A stretch of DNA of 64,000 nucleotides from NCBI RefSeq assembly GCF_900114705.1, contig NZ_FOTW01000007.1, positions 1 to 64,000 on the forward strand, given 5' to 3'. Position numbers and translations under genes: made by a program. Shown here one piece after another: positions 38,103 to 47,914 of this stretch (positions within the stretch are counted from its first letter, which is position 1; each line of letters opens with the position of its first letter). The DNA is from Rugamonas rubra. Its GTDB lineage: Bacteria > Pseudomonadota > Gammaproteobacteria > Burkholderiales > Burkholderiaceae_D. The notes beneath the pieces were generated by a model, which was given only the letters and a program-made list of their open reading frames with translations, did not search any database and had not been told where the DNA came from.

Positions 38103-38923
38103 AGGCGCTGCCACAGCGCCGTGGTGGCGGCCGCCTGGTTCATGCTGTAGAAGTGCAGGCCGGGCGCGCCGCCGGCCAGCAGGCGCTGGCACAGCGCCGT
38201 CACCACGTCCAGGCCGAAGGCCTTGATCGAGGCGCTGTCGTCGCCGAAGCTGGCCAGCTTGAGGCGCACCCAGCGCGGGATCTCGGCGCCGCACATGTCG
38301 GAGAAGCGCATCAGCTGGGTGTAGTTGGTGATCGGCATGATGCCGGCCACGATGGGCACCGCTATGCCCAGCTTGCGGGCCTGCTCGACGTACTGGAAGT
38401 AGGCGTCGGCGTTGTAGAAGTACTGGGTGATGGCGGCGTCGGCGCCGGCCTTGACCTTGCGCTCGAAGGCCAGCAGGTCGTCCTGCGGCGAACGGGCCTG
38501 CGGGTGCACCTCGGGATAGGCGGCCACCTCGATGTGGAACCAGTCGCCCGTCTCGGCGCGGATGAACTCGACGAGCTCGTTGGCGTAGCGGAACTCGCCG
38601 GCCGCGCCGTAGCCGCTCGGCAAATCGCCGCGCAGGGCGACGATGCGGCGGATGTTGTGCGACTTGAACTCGGCCAGGATGGCGCGGATCGACTCGCGCG
38701 TGCCGCCGACGCAGGACAGGTGCGGCGCCGCCTGCTCGCCGGCGGCGAGGATTTCCACCACCGTGTCGAGCGTGCCGCGCTGGGTGCTGCCGCCGGCGCC
38801 GAAGGTCACCGAGAAATATTTGGGGTGCAGCAGCGAGAGCTGGGCGCGCGTGGCGCGCAGCTTCTCGGCGCCCTCCGCCGTCTTGGGCGGAAAGAATTCG
38901 ATACTGAAATTAGGGGTTTCCAT
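38096..38923 (-). CDS. metF: Methylenetetrahydrofolate reductase
   Basis: MetF reduces 5,10-methylene-THF to 5-methyl-THF, the methyl donor for methionine. The 275-residue protein begins with the usual FSIEFFPPKT and has SVTFGAGGST (folate/FAD site), LRGDLP, and GIMPITNYTQLMRFS. Length is normal. It is the third gene of ahcY, holin-like gene, metF on the minus strand and overlaps the holin-like gene by 14 bases, so all three are probably made from the SAH-riboswitch-controlled transcript. Confidence 0.95.
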   Translation of the reverse strand: METPNFSIEFFPPKTAEGAEKLRATRAQLSLLHPKYFSVTFGAGGSTQRGTLDTVVEILAAGEQAAPHLSCVGGTRESIRAILAEFKSHNIRRIVALRGDLPSGYGAAGEFRYANELVEFIRAETGDWFHIEVAAYPEVHPQARSPQDDLLAFERKVKAGADAAITQYFYNADAYFQYVEQARKLGIAVPIVAGIMPITNYTQLMRFSDMCGAEIPRWVRLKLASFGDDSASIKAFGLDVVTALCQRLLAGGAPGLHFYSMNQAAATTALWQRLV

Positions 38924-39266
38924 CTGCGTTCTTCAGAAGTAGGGTGGACAGGGACCAGGAAATCACGCTGTACAGCAGGGCGCCGCCGATGGCCGACCAG
39001 AAGCTGTCGACATGGAAACCGTTGACCAGCTGGGCCACCAGCCAGAACATCAGGCCGTTGATGACGAAGATGAACAGGCCGAGCGAGACCACCGTCACCG
39101 GCAGGGTCAGCAGCAGCAGCACGGGGCGGATCAGGGTGTTGACCAGGCCCAGCAAAAGGGCCGCGACGAGGGCCGCGCCGATGCTCGTGACATCGACGGA
39201 ATGCATCAGGTAGGGAACGGCCAGCAGGGCTGCCGCGTTGATTAACCAGGTAAGGACCAAACGCAT
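38910..39266 (-). CDS. Phage-holin-family (superfamily IV, 4-TM) membrane protein
   Basis: The 118-residue protein has four hydrophobic helices (MRLVLTWLINAAALLAVPYL onward) of the DUF360/phage holin 4_2 type. Although the family name refers to holins, it is a common chromosomal gene in Betaproteobacteria between ahcY and metF, and there is no phage context here. The function is not known. I start at the ATG at 39266; the longer frame opens upstream without support. It overlaps metF by 14 bases. Confidence 0.85.
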   Translation of the reverse strand: MRLVLTWLINAAALLAVPYLMHSVDVTSIGAALVAALLLGLVNTLIRPVLLLLTLPVTVVSLGLFIFVINGLMFWLVAQLVNGFHVDSFWSAIGGALLYSVISWSLSTLLLKNADGNP

Positions 39267-39307
39267 GGGTGGGACTCGCTGCAAAATGGGGAGTGACGGA
39301 TACAACT

Positions 39308-39337
39308 GGGGCCGGCGATCGCGAAAAGGCCGGCCCC
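39308..39337 (-). promoter_or_regulatory. Intercistronic hairpin between ahcY and the holin-like gene
   Basis: A perfect 9-bp stem GGGGCCGGC/GCCGGCCCC has a 12-base loop and no T-run. It may attenuate or process the mRNA between the abundant ahcY and the downstream genes. Confidence 0.5.
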
Positions 39338-39352
39338 GCTGCTTAACGCAGA

Positions 39353-40780
<1,428 letters not shown>

Positions 40781-40806
40781 CACGCCCTCCTTTCAGTTAG
40801 AAAAAA

Positions 40807-40877
40807 GTAACGTGAGCGCGGTTGCAGATTCCGAGCCTGGCGAAATGGGGAATTTCGTCGCAACGCTCCTCGGAGCA
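40807..40877 (-). promoter_or_regulatory. SAH riboswitch
   Basis: The minus-strand leader reads CTCCGAGGAGCGTTGCGAC, then GCCAGGCTCGG, then GCGCTCACG, in the order and spacing of the SAH riboswitch: outer stem GAGCG/CGCTC and the pseudoknot pair CCGAG/CTCGG. The aptamer ends about 30 bases before ahcY. Binding of SAH is expected to turn expression on, as in other Betaproteobacteria. Confidence 0.9.
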
Positions 40878-40953
40878 AGGATTTTACCACCGTTGCCGCC
40901 GCCGCATGCAAGAAAATGCCGCCGCGCTGGGCGGGCTAGGCGGGCTAGGCGGG

Positions 40954-41277
40954 CTAGGCGGCGACAGTCTCGCGCTTCGCCACGACCGCAAGCTGCAAGT
41001 TCAGGGAATCTAGCAGCTTGGAGAAATTTTTCAGGCTTGGGTTGCCCTTTGCCGACATCAAACGATAGAGGGCGGTCTCGTTCAAGCCGGTTCGCTCCGC
41101 GATGACTTTCATACCGCCCTCCGCGAGGGTGAGCTGGCGTAGCAGAATCAGCATGTCGGCGTGGTCGCCGTCGAGCATCACCTCGTTGATCATCGCGGCT
41201 CGAAATTCCGGGTCGGAGCGGAGCATGTCGGCGACAACCTCATCGTGCGGCTGGCTAGTTTGTGTCTTCACCGTCAT
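40954..41277 (-). CDS. Antitoxin, HigA-type addiction module antidote
   Basis: The 107-residue protein resembles the probable addiction module antidote family ([20 protein letters not shown], then a helix-turn-helix [20 protein letters not shown] and [19 protein letters not shown]). GGAGAGG lies before the ATG. It is intact and overlaps the 3' end of the disrupted toxin gene by 23 bases in the usual toxin-first order. It probably binds the palindrome at 41604-41619. The locus lies between metK and ahcY, breaking up the methyl-cycle genes. Confidence 0.88.
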   Translation of the reverse strand: MTVKTQTSQPHDEVVADMLRSDPEFRAAMINEVMLDGDHADMLILLRQLTLAEGGMKVIAERTGLNETALYRLMSAKGNPSLKNFSKLLDSLNLQLAVVAKRETVAA

Positions 41278-41602
41278 TTTCTTGCCTCTCCTTCCAGTCT
41301 TTCCAGTATTCGATCGCGGCTTCGATGTCCGCGTCCTGGGTTGTCTTGTCGCCGCCGCACAGGAGCAGAACCACCTGCTTGTCGGCGATCGCCTAATAGA
41401 CGCGGTAGCCAGGTCCCTCGTCAACGCGCATCTCCCATACGCCGTCTCGGCAAGGCTTGTGGTCGCCGAAGTTGCCATTCTCAAAACGAGAAATCCGCTT
41501 GGCGATCTTGGCCTTGGCAATCTGGTCGCGCAGCGAGCGCAGCCACTTCCCGGCGACATTGACCTGGTCCGAGGTCAGGTAATACTGGATAGCGTAGTTC
41601 AT
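41255..41602 (-). pseudogene. HigB/RelE-type toxin interrupted by an in-frame TAG
   Basis: From ATG (41602) the frame reads MNYAIQYYLTSDQV to GPGYRVY and meets TAG at 41393-41395. It continues in the same frame as [20 protein letters not shown] to a natural stop at 41255, 115 residues in all. Relatives have YRVYYA here, so a single Tyr-to-TAG change explains the break. The truncated 69-residue product lacks the strand and helix ([11 protein letters not shown]) needed for the RelE fold. The frame after the stop is unspoiled, so the mutation is recent or read through. Probably inactive. Confidence 0.85.
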
Positions 41603-41603
41603 T

Positions 41604-41619
41604 TTCGTATATATACGAA
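41604..41619. promoter_or_regulatory. 16-bp perfect palindrome at the start of the toxin-antitoxin locus
   Basis: TTCGTATATATACGAA lies one base before the toxin ATG, so there is no ribosome site between, which suggests a leaderless transcript or an operator that overlaps the start. It is a likely HigA operator. Confidence 0.65.
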
Positions 41620-41811
41620 TCAAGGTCAAGCCGATCCGTTGTGGTGGTGGAGTACAGTATAGGCAGCTCCCGCCCAAAACCAATTCAGCTCAAGCCAAAG
41701 ACACGGCGCCACCCGCGCACGGCGAAAAAAAAGCCGCGCAGCGCTGGGCTGGGCGGCTTTGCCTTGGCGCCGCCGCCGGCGGGGGCCGGCGGCGGCGGAC
41801 GGCGGGCTGGA

Positions 41812-42978
41812 TTACTTGAGGCCGGCGGCGTCGCGCAGGATGGCGGCCTTGTCGGTGCGCTCCCAGGTGAACTCCGGCTCCTCGCGGCCGAAGTGGCCGT
41901 AGGCGGCGGTCTTCTGGTAGATCGGGCGCAGCAGGTCGAGCATCTGCACGATGCCCTTCGGGCGCAGATCGAAGTGCGCCATCACCAGGGCGGCGATCTT
42001 GTCGTCCGGAATCACGCCGGTGCCCTCGGTGTAGACCGTGATGTTGATCGGCTTGGCCACGCCGATGGCGTAGCTGACCTGCACCTGGCACTGCCGCGCC
42101 AGGCCGGCGGCCACCACGTTCTTGGCGACGTAGCGGGCGGCGTAGGCGGCCGAGCGGTCGACCTTGGTGGGGTCCTTGCCGGAGAAGGCGCCGCCGCCGT
42201 GCGGGCTGGCGCCGCCGTAGGTGTCGACGATGATCTTGCGGCCGGTCAGGCCGCAGTCGCCCTGCGGGCCGCCGATGACGAAACGGCCGGTCGGGTTGAC
42301 CAGGTAGCGGGTGCCGACCAGCCATTCGCGCGGCATGACCTGTTTGATGATGTCCTCGATCACCGCCTCTTCGATGTGCTTGTGCGAGATGTCCGGCGAG
42401 TGCTGGGTCGACAGCACCACGGTGTCGACGGCGACCGGGCGGCCGTTGACGTAGCGCAACGTGACCTGCGACTTGGCGTCCGGGCGCAGCCACGGCAGGC
42501 GGCCGTCCTTGCGCAGCTGCGACTGGCGCTCGACCAGGCGGTGGGCGTAGTGGATGGCGGCCGGCATCAGCTCGGCCGTCTCGTCGCAGGCGTAGCCGAA
42601 CATCAGGCCCTGGTCGCCGGCGCCCTGGTCGAGGTCGATGCCGGCGCCCTCGTCGACGCCCTGGGCGATGTCGGGCGACTGCTTGTCGTAGCCGACCAAC
42701 ACGGCGCAACCGCGGTAGTCGATGCCGTAGTCGGTGTTGTCGTAGCCGATGCGTTTGATGGTCTCGCGCGCGACTTGAATATAATCAACGTTGGCGAAGG
42801 TGGTGATCTCGCCGGCCAGCACCACCAGACCGGTGTTGCACAGCGTTTCGGCGGCGACGCGGGCCTTCGGGTCCTGCGCCAGGATGGCGTCGAGGATGGC
42901 GTCGGAGATTTGGTCGGCGACCTTGTCCGGATGGCCTTCGGAAACGGATTCTGAGGTGAAGAGATAATCGTTTGACAT
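41812..42978 (-). CDS. metK: S-adenosylmethionine synthetase
   Basis: MetK makes SAM from methionine and ATP. The 388-residue protein has [12 protein letters not shown] near residue 5 (ATP site), [12 protein letters not shown] (about 118) and [19 protein letters not shown] (phosphate loop). AAGGAG lies before the ATG at 42978; a longer frame opens at 43023 without support. A structured leader (43029-43078) lies upstream, but I see no known SAM riboswitch. It diverges from the first lpxL-family gene. Confidence 0.96.
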   Translation of the reverse strand: MSNDYLFTSESVSEGHPDKVADQISDAILDAILAQDPKARVAAETLCNTGLVVLAGEITTFANVDYIQVARETIKRIGYDNTDYGIDYRGCAVLVGYDKQSPDIAQGVDEGAGIDLDQGAGDQGLMFGYACDETAELMPAAIHYAHRLVERQSQLRKDGRLPWLRPDAKSQVTLRYVNGRPVAVDTVVLSTQHSPDISHKHIEEAVIEDIIKQVMPREWLVGTRYLVNPTGRFVIGGPQGDCGLTGRKIIVDTYGGASPHGGGAFSGKDPTKVDRSAAYAARYVAKNVVAAGLARQCQVQVSYAIGVAKPINITVYTEGTGVIPDDKIAALVMAHFDLRPKGIVQMLDLLRPIYQKTAAYGHFGREEPEFTWERTDKAAILRDAAGLK

Positions 42979-43028
42979 CGCAAGCTCCTTATATTGGTGT
43001 GAAGATGTTTTGTCGCCAACCAATACGG

Positions 43029-43078
43029 CTTGCGACGCTTTAGCGATATTTATATTCCGCTTCGCAAGTTGTCTGTTA
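43029..43078 (-). promoter_or_regulatory. Structured 5' leader of metK
   Basis: CTTGCGA and TCGCAAG (outer arms, 43029-43035 and 43072-43078) enclose an inner AGCG/CGCT pair around an AT-rich loop. It lies 50-100 bases before the metK start. No match to SAM-I, SAM-II or SAH consensus that I know. Confidence 0.45.
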
Positions 43079-43177
43079 ACTCAGCGGATACTGCATACGT
43101 GGTATTTTACGCTTCTTAAAAAAATTTTGGCTAGGCAATGACCGCCGAACGCCCTCTTCTTTACACGAATCAAGCCC

Positions 43178-44056
43178 ATGCTGGTATCCCTCTTCCGTTT
43201 TTTCTCCATCTTCCCCCTGCCTTTCCTGCACGCGCTGGGCGCCGCGCTGGGCTGGCTGGTCTACCTGGGTTCGCCCTCCTACCGCCGGCGCATGCGCGAC
43301 AACATGCGCCAGGCCGGCTACGCCGACTACCTGCCGGCCGCCATCGCCGAGGCCGGTAAAAGCATCGTCGAACTGCCCTTCATCTGGTGCGCCGCGCCCG
43401 AGCGCGTGTCGCGCCACGCCAGCGACGAGAACTGGGGCGTGGTCCAGCAGGCGCTCGACGCCGGCCGCGGCATCGTCTTTTTGACGCCACACCTGGGCTG
43501 CTTCGAGATCGTCGCGCAGGAGATCGCCCTGCGCACCGAGCTGACCGTGATGTACCGGCCGCCGAAGAAGGCGGCGCTCAAGCCGCTGATCGAGGGCGCC
43601 CGGGCGCGCCACAACCTGCTGCTGGCGCCGGCCAACATGTCCGGCGTGCGCATCCTGGCCAAGACGCTGAAGAAGGGCCGGCCGATCGGCCTGCTGCCCG
43701 ACCAAGTGCCGCAGGAGGGCGAGGGCGTCTGGGCCGACTTCTTCGGCCGCCCCGCCTACACCATGACGCTGCCGGCCAAGCTGGCGCAGATGGGCGACGC
43801 CGTCGTCATCGTCACCTACGCCGAGCGGCTGGCGCGCGGCCGCGGCTACCTGATCCGCTTCGTCCCGCTCGAGGCCAGCCTGGACGGCACGGCGGCCGAG
43901 CAGGCGCGCGCCATCAACGCGGCGATGGAGCGGCTGATCGCCCGCAGCCCGGGGCAGTATTACTGGAGCTACAACCGCTACAAGGTGCCGGCCGGCGCCA
44001 GCGCGCCCGCCGCCACGGCCCCGGCCGCCGGCAACGACGACGGGGGGGCGGCATGA
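43178..44056 (+). CDS. Lipid A biosynthesis acyltransferase, LpxL/HtrB family (first copy)
   Basis: The 292-residue inner-membrane enzyme adds a secondary acyl chain to Kdo2-lipid IVA or a related acceptor. It has an N-terminal hydrophobic anchor (LFRFFSIFPLPFLHALGAAL), the HxxxxE-type catalytic motif in TPHLGCFE near residue 105 and GLLPDQVPQEGEGVW. The C-terminus is an Ala/Pro tail. Its stop overlaps the next gene's start (ATGA, 44053-44056). Divergent from metK. Which acyl chain or position is used cannot be told. Confidence 0.9.
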   Translation: MLVSLFRFFSIFPLPFLHALGAALGWLVYLGSPSYRRRMRDNMRQAGYADYLPAAIAEAGKSIVELPFIWCAAPERVSRHASDENWGVVQQALDAGRGIVFLTPHLGCFEIVAQEIALRTELTVMYRPPKKAALKPLIEGARARHNLLLAPANMSGVRILAKTLKKGRPIGLLPDQVPQEGEGVWADFFGRPAYTMTLPAKLAQMGDAVVIVTYAERLARGRGYLIRFVPLEASLDGTAAEQARAINAAMERLIARSPGQYYWSYNRYKVPAGASAPAATAPAAGNDDGGAA

Positions 44057-44934
44057 AGCTGATGCTTGGACTGATGTGGCTGCTGCACTGGCTGCCGCTG
44101 CCGCTGCTGGGCCGCTTCGGCGACCTGGTCGGCGCCATCCTGTTCGCCCTGTTGCGCGCGCGCCGCCACATCGCGCTGACCAACCTGCGCCTGTGCCTGC
44201 CGGAGCTGGACGAGGCGGCGCGGGTGCGCCTGGCGCGCCAGCACTTCCAGGCCTACTCGCGCAGCGTGTGGGAGCGCGGCGTGCTGTGGTGGGCCTCGGA
44301 GGCGCGCCTGCGCCGCCTCATCACCGTCGAGCCCGGCGAAGTGCCGGTGGCGGCGATGACGGAAAAGCCGACCATCCTGCTGTGCCCGCACTTCGTCTGC
44401 CTCGACGTGGCCGGCGTCGCCATCGCCATGCAGGCCAGCGCCTCGTCGATGTACGTGCAGCAGAAGAACGCCGCCTTCGACAAGGTGCTGCGCCGGGGCC
44501 GCTCGCGCTTCAAGCCGGTGCGCCTGTTCACCCGCCAGGACGGCATCAAGCCGATCCTGCGCGCGCTGCGCGACAAGCTGCCCTACTTCATGCTGCCGGA
44601 CATGGACTTCGGCGAGAAGGACGCCGCCTTCGTGCCCTTCTTCGGCGTCGAGGCGGCCACCCTGACGGCCACCGCGCGCATCGCCGCCAGCACCGGCGCC
44701 CAGGTGATGCCGGTGATCGCCACCTTCCTGCCGAACTACCGCGGCTGGCGTGTCAAGTTCTACCCGGTGTGGGACAATTACCCGGGCGAGGACATGGTCG
44801 CCGCCACCCGCCGCATGAACGAGTTCATCGAGGAGCGCGTGCGCGAGGCGCCGGCCGAGTATTTCTGGACCCACAAGCGCTTCAAGACGCGGCCGGCCGG
44901 CCAGAGCTCGCTGTACGCCAAGCCGGCGCCCTGA
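44053..44934 (+). CDS. Lipid A biosynthesis acyltransferase, LpxL/HtrB family (second copy)
   Basis: The 293-residue paralogue has an N-terminal anchor (MLGLMWLLHWLPLPLLGRFG), the catalytic motif CPHFVCLD (HxxxxD) near residue 110 and LPDMDFGEKDAAFVPFFG near 180. It is translationally coupled to the first copy, so two successive late acylations of lipid A are likely. The two proteins are diverged rather than a recent duplication. dapF follows 36 bases downstream. Confidence 0.9.
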   Translation: MKLMLGLMWLLHWLPLPLLGRFGDLVGAILFALLRARRHIALTNLRLCLPELDEAARVRLARQHFQAYSRSVWERGVLWWASEARLRRLITVEPGEVPVAAMTEKPTILLCPHFVCLDVAGVAIAMQASASSMYVQQKNAAFDKVLRRGRSRFKPVRLFTRQDGIKPILRALRDKLPYFMLPDMDFGEKDAAFVPFFGVEAATLTATARIAASTGAQVMPVIATFLPNYRGWRVKFYPVWDNYPGEDMVAATRRMNEFIEERVREAPAEYFWTHKRFKTRPAGQSSLYAKPAP

Positions 44935-44970
44935 GCGCCCCGCCCACCCTTTCCAGCCCATATCAATTAG

Positions 44971-45834
44971 ATGAAACTCAAATTCACCAAGATGCACGGC
45001 GCCGGCAACGACTTCATCGTCGTCGACGCGATCAACCAGCAGGTCGAGCTGAGCGCGGCGCAATGGCAGCGCCTGGCCGACCGCCGCTTCGGCATCGGCG
45101 CCGACCAGATCCTGGTGGTCGAGAAGCCCACCCTGCCCGGCTGCGACTTCCGCTACCGCATCTTCAACAACGACGGCGGCGAGGTCGAGCAGTGCGGCAA
45201 CGGCGCGCGCGCCTTCGTCAAGTTCGTCGCCGAGAAGGGCCTGACCAAGTTGAGCAGCATCCGCGTCGAGACCAAGTCCGGCGTCATCGCGCCGCGCCTG
45301 GAGGCCGACGGCGGCATCACCGTCGACATGGGCGCGCCGGTGCTGGCGCCGGCCGAGGTGCCGTTCGACGCCGACGGCCTGGCCGGAACGGCCCAGGGCG
45401 TCGACACGCTGTGGCCGCTCGAGCTCGAGCTGGGCGGCGCGCGCGAGACGGTGCTGGTGTCGGTGGTGTCGATGGGCAACCCGCACGCCGTGCAGGTGGT
45501 CGACGACGTCGAGACGGCGCCGGTCGACCTGAGCGGCCCGCTGATCGAGCACCACCCGCGCTTCCCGCGCCGCGTCAACGCCGGCTTCATGCAGGTGCTC
45601 GGGCGCCGCCACGTCAGGCTGCGCGTCTACGAGCGCGGCGCCGGCGAGACGCTGGCCTGCGGCACCGGCGCCTGCGCCGCCGTGGTGGCCGGCATCCGCC
45701 GCGGCCTGCTCGACTCGCCGGTGCGGGTCGACGCCCGTGGCGGCCAGCTCAGCGTGGCCTGGGCCGGCGCGGGCCAGCCGGTGCTGCTGACCGGTCCGGC
45801 GGTGACGGTGTTCGAGGGCGAGATCACGCTGTAG
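44971..45834 (+). CDS. dapF: Diaminopimelate epimerase
   Basis: DapF interconverts LL- and meso-diaminopimelate for lysine and peptidoglycan. The 287-residue protein has [10 protein letters not shown] at the N-terminus and the two catalytic cysteines in [15 protein letters not shown] (near residue 75) and ACGTGACAA (near 230). No strong ribosome site is seen before the ATG. In many proteobacteria DUF484 and xerC follow directly; here they lie about 5 kb further on, behind a Sel1-repeat gene and two porins. Confidence 0.95.
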   Translation: MKLKFTKMHGAGNDFIVVDAINQQVELSAAQWQRLADRRFGIGADQILVVEKPTLPGCDFRYRIFNNDGGEVEQCGNGARAFVKFVAEKGLTKLSSIRVETKSGVIAPRLEADGGITVDMGAPVLAPAEVPFDADGLAGTAQGVDTLWPLELELGGARETVLVSVVSMGNPHAVQVVDDVETAPVDLSGPLIEHHPRFPRRVNAGFMQVLGRRHVRLRVYERGAGETLACGTGACAAVVAGIRRGLLDSPVRVDARGGQLSVAWAGAGQPVLLTGPAVTVFEGEITL

Positions 45835-45887
45835 CGGCCAGGGGCCAGGGGCCAAGGAACGCGCGGCGGCGGCCGCCGCTGCGCGGC

Positions 45888-47444
45888 TCAGGCCGGCTGC
45901 AGGCCGCCGTCCGACGGCGCCTCGGGCAGCCAGGTCTTGAGGCGGTACAGGCGCTGCCGGTAGTTGCCCTCCGGCCCGGTCGGGCCGCAGTCGACGCGCT
46001 CGAACAGGCGCACCACGCGGTCGAGCATCTGCCGCTGCTGCACGGTGCGCAGCAGGATCAGGCGGCGCTTGCTGCGGCCGTAGGCGGCGCGGATGTCGAC
46101 CACCAGGCAGTGGCCCTGGTCGGCCGATTTGATTTCCAACAACAAGGCCTCGGCGCGGGTCAGGCCGAACAGGGCGGCCAGCTCGATGCGGGCGGCCAGC
46201 AGCGGCTGGCAGTCGACCAGCTCGCGCGTCAGCAGCGGCACCACCTCGGCGGCCCAGCCCGGGCCCTGCTGCGGCGCGGCGATGCGCGCCAGCGCCGCCT
46301 CGGCCTCGTCGCAGCCCTGGGCGGCGGCCTTCTGCAACCAGTAGGCGGCGCGCACGTCGCTGTTCTCGTCGCCACGGCGGGTGCGCCAGGCGTGGATGCC
46401 GCATTCGAGCTGGGCCGCGCTGTGGCCCATGTCGGCGGCGCGCTCCAGGTAGGTCTGCGCCTCGACCACGCTGCGCTGGGAAAACTCCGGCTTGATATAG
46501 ATGCGCGACAGGGCGAACCAGGCCTCGGCCAGGCCCTGCTCGCCGGCCTGGGTCAGCCAGCGGATGGCGCGCTTGAAGTTGACGGCGGCGATGCCCGAGC
46601 TGAGGCGGGCGCCGTCGCAGCGCATGCGGGCGAACCACAGGCCCAGCTCGAGCTGGGAGCGGCGGTCGCCGCCGTGGGCGGCCAGCTCGCGGCAGCGGTG
46701 CAGCTCGCCCTGGCTGAACGGGTCGTGGGCGGCGACGTCGTCGAGGGCGCGGGCGCAGCGCGCCAGCAGCGCCACCTGCTGCGCCTCGAGCTGCCAGCCG
46801 GCGGCGCGGGCCGCCTCGGCGTCGGCCGGGGCCTGCTCCAGCAGCCCGCGCGCCAGCGGCAGGGCGCGCTGCAGGAAGGCGCAGCGGTCCTCCTCCTCCC
46901 AGGCCTGCTCGAGCACGGCGTACTGCGCCGCCGGCACGCCGTTGTCGGCGGCGCGGGTCAGCCATTGCTGGCCGCCAACATCGGCCGGCGCCGGCATGGC
47001 GGCGGCGACCGGGCTGGCGCGCGGGCTGGGCTGGCTGGCCAGCAACCACTGCGCCTCGGCCGAGCCGGACTGGGCGGCCGCCTCCAGCGCCCGCTGGGCG
47101 CGCTCGCGCAGCGGCGCGTCGGACTGCCCGGCGCCCTGGCTGAGCACCAACTGGGCCAGCACCAGCCCGGCCGGCGCGATGCCCTCCTGGTAGGCGCGGT
47201 CGTACCAGCCCAGCGCGGCGGGCAGGCAGTGCTGCGCGTGTTCGAACGGAATATGGTGGCCGATCAGGCGCCAGGCCTCGTCCTGCTGCTGCAGGGCGGC
47301 GCGGTTGAGCCAATGCATGGCCGTCGGCATGCTGCGCGGCAGGCTGGCGCCGCCGAACAGGTACAGCTTGCCCAGCGCCAGTTGGCTGCCCGCGTCTCCG
47401 GCGCGGGCACCACGGATGATCCCTAACTCTTCTCGATTTGCCAT
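45888..47444 (-). CDS. Sel1-like/TPR repeat protein
   Basis: The 518-residue protein is made of Sel1-like repeats (stretches such as AGDAGSQLALGKLYLFGG, EGIAPAGLVLAQL, ADNGVPAAQYAVL, GHSAAQLECGI and AAAQGCDEAEAALARIA) of about 36 residues each, forming an alpha solenoid for protein binding. There is no obvious signal peptide. The last 120 residues (ALLLEIKSADQGHCLVVDIR, then a charged tail) are not repeats and resemble no family I know. ATG at 47444 is supported by GTGAGAC; an ATG at 47468 is possible. A dyad ATGAATC-C-GATTCAT (47454-47468) lies at its start. Confidence 0.82.
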   Translation of the reverse strand: MANREELGIIRGARAGDAGSQLALGKLYLFGGASLPRSMPTAMHWLNRAALQQQDEAWRLIGHHIPFEHAQHCLPAALGWYDRAYQEGIAPAGLVLAQLVLSQGAGQSDAPLRERAQRALEAAAQSGSAEAQWLLASQPSPRASPVAAAMPAPADVGGQQWLTRAADNGVPAAQYAVLEQAWEEEDRCAFLQRALPLARGLLEQAPADAEAARAAGWQLEAQQVALLARCARALDDVAAHDPFSQGELHRCRELAAHGGDRRSQLELGLWFARMRCDGARLSSGIAAVNFKRAIRWLTQAGEQGLAEAWFALSRIYIKPEFSQRSVVEAQTYLERAADMGHSAAQLECGIHAWRTRRGDENSDVRAAYWLQKAAAQGCDEAEAALARIAAPQQGPGWAAEVVPLLTRELVDCQPLLAARIELAALFGLTRAEALLLEIKSADQGHCLVVDIRAAYGRSKRRLILLRTVQQRQMLDRVVRLFERVDCGPTGPEGNYRQRLYRLKTWLPEAPSDGGLQPA

Positions 47445-47914
47445 CGTCTCACTATGAATCCGATTCATGAAGCGGGCGGTGCGTCCGCGCTGTCTGCGCA
47501 GGCTGGGACGGCCGATGTGCTTATTTATCTTGCCACGAAACAAGATGAGGCTGCCAGATAAACTCACAGTCCAGTGTAGGGGGCCAAGCTTCCGCCAAGC
47601 TGACAAAGCGCTAAGTGTTTGATCTTACACAAACTATTCCCCCGGGCGGCGGCCGCCCCATCGTGGCGTTTTGACCACCATGTGTGTTGGCAACAATGCC
47701 AAAAACACCCGCTTGGACAGCCTGTTAAGCGTTTCGAAAATACAACAGGAAGTCCGTTTTGCCCCGCTTTCGACCAAGACAAGTACCCGTAATCGACCAA
47801 TCCAGCGTGATTGCGGCGGCCAGACATTAAGGTTCAGCTCATCCGAGTGGCGCAGCTTGCGCACTCGAAGGCTAGTTGGGATGTTCATACGATTCACTTT
47901 TAAAGGAATAACAA
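47445..47914. other. 470-base intergenic region before the first porin
   Basis: No gene is seen. It holds the dyad ATGAATC-C-GATTCAT (47454-47468) next to the Sel1 gene start, a GC-rich hairpin GGGCGGC-G-GCCGCCC near 47643 and AT-richer DNA that probably forms the porin promoter and a long leader. AAAGGAATAAC before 47915 is the porin ribosome site. I could not fix a -35/-10 pair. Confidence 0.5.

Noticed and set aside
38910..39266. Prophage signal from the holin-family gene
   Set aside because: It is a chromosomal family member in a methyl-cycle operon; no other phage gene or attachment site is seen.
42979..43177. A known SAM riboswitch before metK
   Set aside because: None of the SAM-I, SAM-II or SAH core motifs could be found; only an unclassified hairpin.
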